Positions 62,251 through 64,000 of a stretch of 64,000 nt of DNA are shown here, piece after piece. The notes under the pieces were generated by a model. It was not told where the DNA came from, did no database searches, and worked only from the letters and a program-made list of their open reading frames with translations. The position numbers and the translations under genes were made by a program. Each line of letters opens with the position of its first letter. Positions within the stretch are counted from its first letter, which is position 1. Source of the DNA: Penium margaritaceum (Eukaryota; Streptophyta; Zygnematophyceae; Desmidiales; Peniaceae); NCBI GenBank assembly GCA_023375785.1, contig SZWC01000042.1, forward strand, positions 74,865 through 138,864, in the 5' to 3' direction.

Positions 62251-64000
62251 AGTACATGTTAGTGCGTTTCAGTGTGTGTAAGTGTGTGTAAGTGCGTGTA
62301 AGTACGTGTAAGTGCGAGAAAGTCTGTGTAAGTGTATATAAGTGCGTGTAAGTTCGTATAAGTGTGTGTAAGTGCATGTAATTGCTTATAAGTGTGTGTA
62401 AGTGCATGTAACTACGTGTTAGTGTGTGCAAGTGCGTGTAAGTGTGTGTAAATGCGTGTACATACGTGTAAGTGCGTGTAAGTGTGTATAAGTACGTGTA
62501 AGTGCGTGTAAGTACGTAAAAGTGCGTGTAAGTGCGTATATGTATGTGTAAGTGCTTGTAAGTGTGTATAAGTGTGTGTAAGTGCATGTAAGTGCGTGTA
62601 AGTGTATTCTAGTGCGTATAAGTGCGTGTAAGTGTGTGTAAGTGCGTATAAGTGTGTGTAATTGTGTGTACGTTTGTGTAAGTGTGTGTAAGTATGTGTA
62701 AGTGGGTGTAAGTACGTGTAAGTCGTATGAGTATGTGTAAGTGCGTGTAAGTGTGTGTAAGTCCGTGCAAGTGTGTGTAAGTACGTGTAAGTGCATGTAA
62801 GTATGCGTAAGTGCGTGTAATTGTGTTTAAGTGTGTGTAAGTATGTGCAAGTGCATGTAAGTGCGTGTAAGTTTGTGTAAGTGCGTGGAAGTACGTGTAA
62901 GTACGTGTAAGTTTGTCTTAGTGCGTGTAAGTGTGCGTAAGTGCATCTAAGTGTATGTAAGTGCGTGTAAGTGCGTGTAAGTACGTGTAAGTGCGTGTAA
63001 GTACATGTAAGTTCGTGTAAGTACGTATAAGTGTGGGTAAGTGTGTGTAAGTGTGTGTAAGTGCGGTTTAAGTTTGTAGAAGTTCCTGTAAGTGCGTGTA
63101 AGTACGTGTAGGTGCGTGTTAGTGTGTGTAAGTGTGTGTAAGTACGTGTAAGTGCGTGTATGTTTGTATAAGTGCGTGTAAGTTTGTAAAAGTATGTATA
63201 AGCGTGTGTAAGTGAGTGTAGGTGCGTGTATGTATGTGTAAGTGCATGTAAGTGCATGTAAGTGCATGTATGTACGTGGAAGCACGTGTAAGTGCGTGCA
63301 AGTGCGTGCAAGTGTGTGTAGGTGCATGTAAGTGCATGTAAGTGCATGTATGTACGTGGAAGCACGTGTAAGTGCGTGTAAGTGCGTGTAAGTACGTGTA
63401 AGTGCGTGTATGTTTGTATAAGTGCGTGTAAGTTTGTAAAAGTATGTATAAGCGTGTGTAAGTGAGTGTAGGTGCGTGTATGTATGTGTAAGTGCATGTA
63501 AGTGCATGTAAGTGCATGTATGTACGTGGAAGCACGTGTAAGTGCGTGCAAGTGCGTGCAAGTGTGTGTAGGTGCATGTAAGTGCATGTAAGTGCGTGTA
63601 AGAGCGTGAACATGCATGTGAGTGTGTGCAAGTACGTGTAAGTTGGTGTAAGTCCGTGTAAGTTTGTGTAAGTTCACATAAGTGCGTGTATGTGCGTGTA
63701 AGTGCGTATAAGTGCGCGTAAATGCATGCAAATGCGTGTAAGTGTGTGTAAGTGCTTGTTAGTGTGTCTCAATACGTGTGAGCGTGTGTAAGTGCGTGTA
63801 AGTGCATGTAAGTGTGTGTAAGTGTGTGTAAGTGCATGTAAGTGCGTGTAAGTTTGTGTAAGTGCGTGTAAGTGAGTGAAAGTGCGTGTAAGTGCATGTA
63901 AGTGTGTGTTAGGGTGTGCAGTTGCGTTTAAGTGTGTGTAAGTGCGTGAAAGTGCATGTAAGTGAGTACAAGTACGTGTAGGTGCATGTAAGTGTGTGTA
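62251..64000 (+). repeat. Long-range duplicated block, copy 2
   Basis: This is the second copy of the block at 52,561-54,470 and reaches the window edge, so its right end is unknown. Inside it, a 250-bp segment (key word GTTTGTAAAAGTATGTATAA at 63,182 and 63,432) is duplicated in tandem. After ATGCATGCAAATGCG it follows the part of copy 1 that lies beyond the gap. Confidence 0.85.

Larger units (their letters stand above)
53865..64000 (+). repeat. 10-bp minisatellite, segment 4
   Basis: The decamer array continues to the window edge. Variant units GCGGTTTAAG or GCGGGTTAAG recur near 57,655, 58,516, 59,950, 61,012 and 63,062. A group of rarer words (GCAAGTAAGT, GTAAGCAC and ATCCGTGTAAG or CGTCCGTG) recurs near 54,550-54,660, 54,900, 56,980-57,100, 59,370-59,500 and 60,370-60,420, so the array has its own irregular higher-order structure. 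Open frames on the minus strand reach 439 codons (62,412-63,731) and reflect the stop-free unit. Confidence 0.95.

Noticed and set aside
34829-64000. Telomere array made of the decamer
   Set aside because: The unit has no G-triplet and does not match a telomere repeat family I know. It lies inside the window, and one copy of the array is followed by other DNA.
1-64000. LTR retroelement, LINE or endogenous virus remains
   Set aside because: No long terminal repeats and no reverse transcriptase, integrase or capsid-like reading frames were seen on either strand.

Overview
The window holds no gene that I can support. It is 64 kb of eukaryotic tandem-repeat DNA: one higher-order satellite, two minisatellite families and smaller simple-repeat tracts, plus two short non-satellite stretches. 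The organism is a eukaryote with large heterochromatic arrays. Variation among repeat copies falls mostly at CpG, appearing as TpG or CpA, in all three main families, which suggests germline CpG methylation (many animals and plants; not Drosophila or C. elegans). I cannot name the species. Pericentromeric or subtelomeric heterochromatin fits, but nothing proves a chromosomal position.

Layout. (1) 1-34,828: a satellite of about 191-bp monomers in six diverged types that recur in fixed order, giving a higher-order repeat (HOR) of about 1,146 bp. It reads forward in 1-8,940, inverted in about 8,962-22,838, and forward again to 34,828. The last monomers before 34,828 are diverged. (2) 34,829-41,148: a 10-bp minisatellite, consensus AAGTGCGTGT, interrupted at 36,066-36,428 by a probable short non-autonomous DNA transposon with 9-bp terminal inverted repeats and an 8-bp target-site duplication. 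(3) 41,149-47,692: a CpG-rich 21-bp minisatellite with super-repeats of roughly 1.5-1.7 kb. (4) 47,693-48,867: a mixed island with G-runs, an 18-copy pyrimidine minisatellite, a CTG-rich patch, a 20-bp minisatellite and a CCCG-rich tract. (5) 48,868-49,521: alternating CA/CG sequence of Z-DNA type. (6) 49,522-64,000: the 10-bp minisatellite again, with an assembly gap at 53,792-53,864 and several kilobase-scale internal duplications.

The long open frames are by-products of repeat arithmetic. The 21-bp unit is seven codons and has no stop in five of six frames. The 10-bp unit has no stop on the minus strand and a TAA in every unit on the plus strand. I therefore call no CDS. The observations of most interest are the 13.9-kb inversion inside the HOR array, the transposon whose removal restores the 10-bp phase exactly, the CpG-decay pattern shared by unrelated repeats, and a duplicated block about 9.7 kb apart whose first copy contains the assembly gap.
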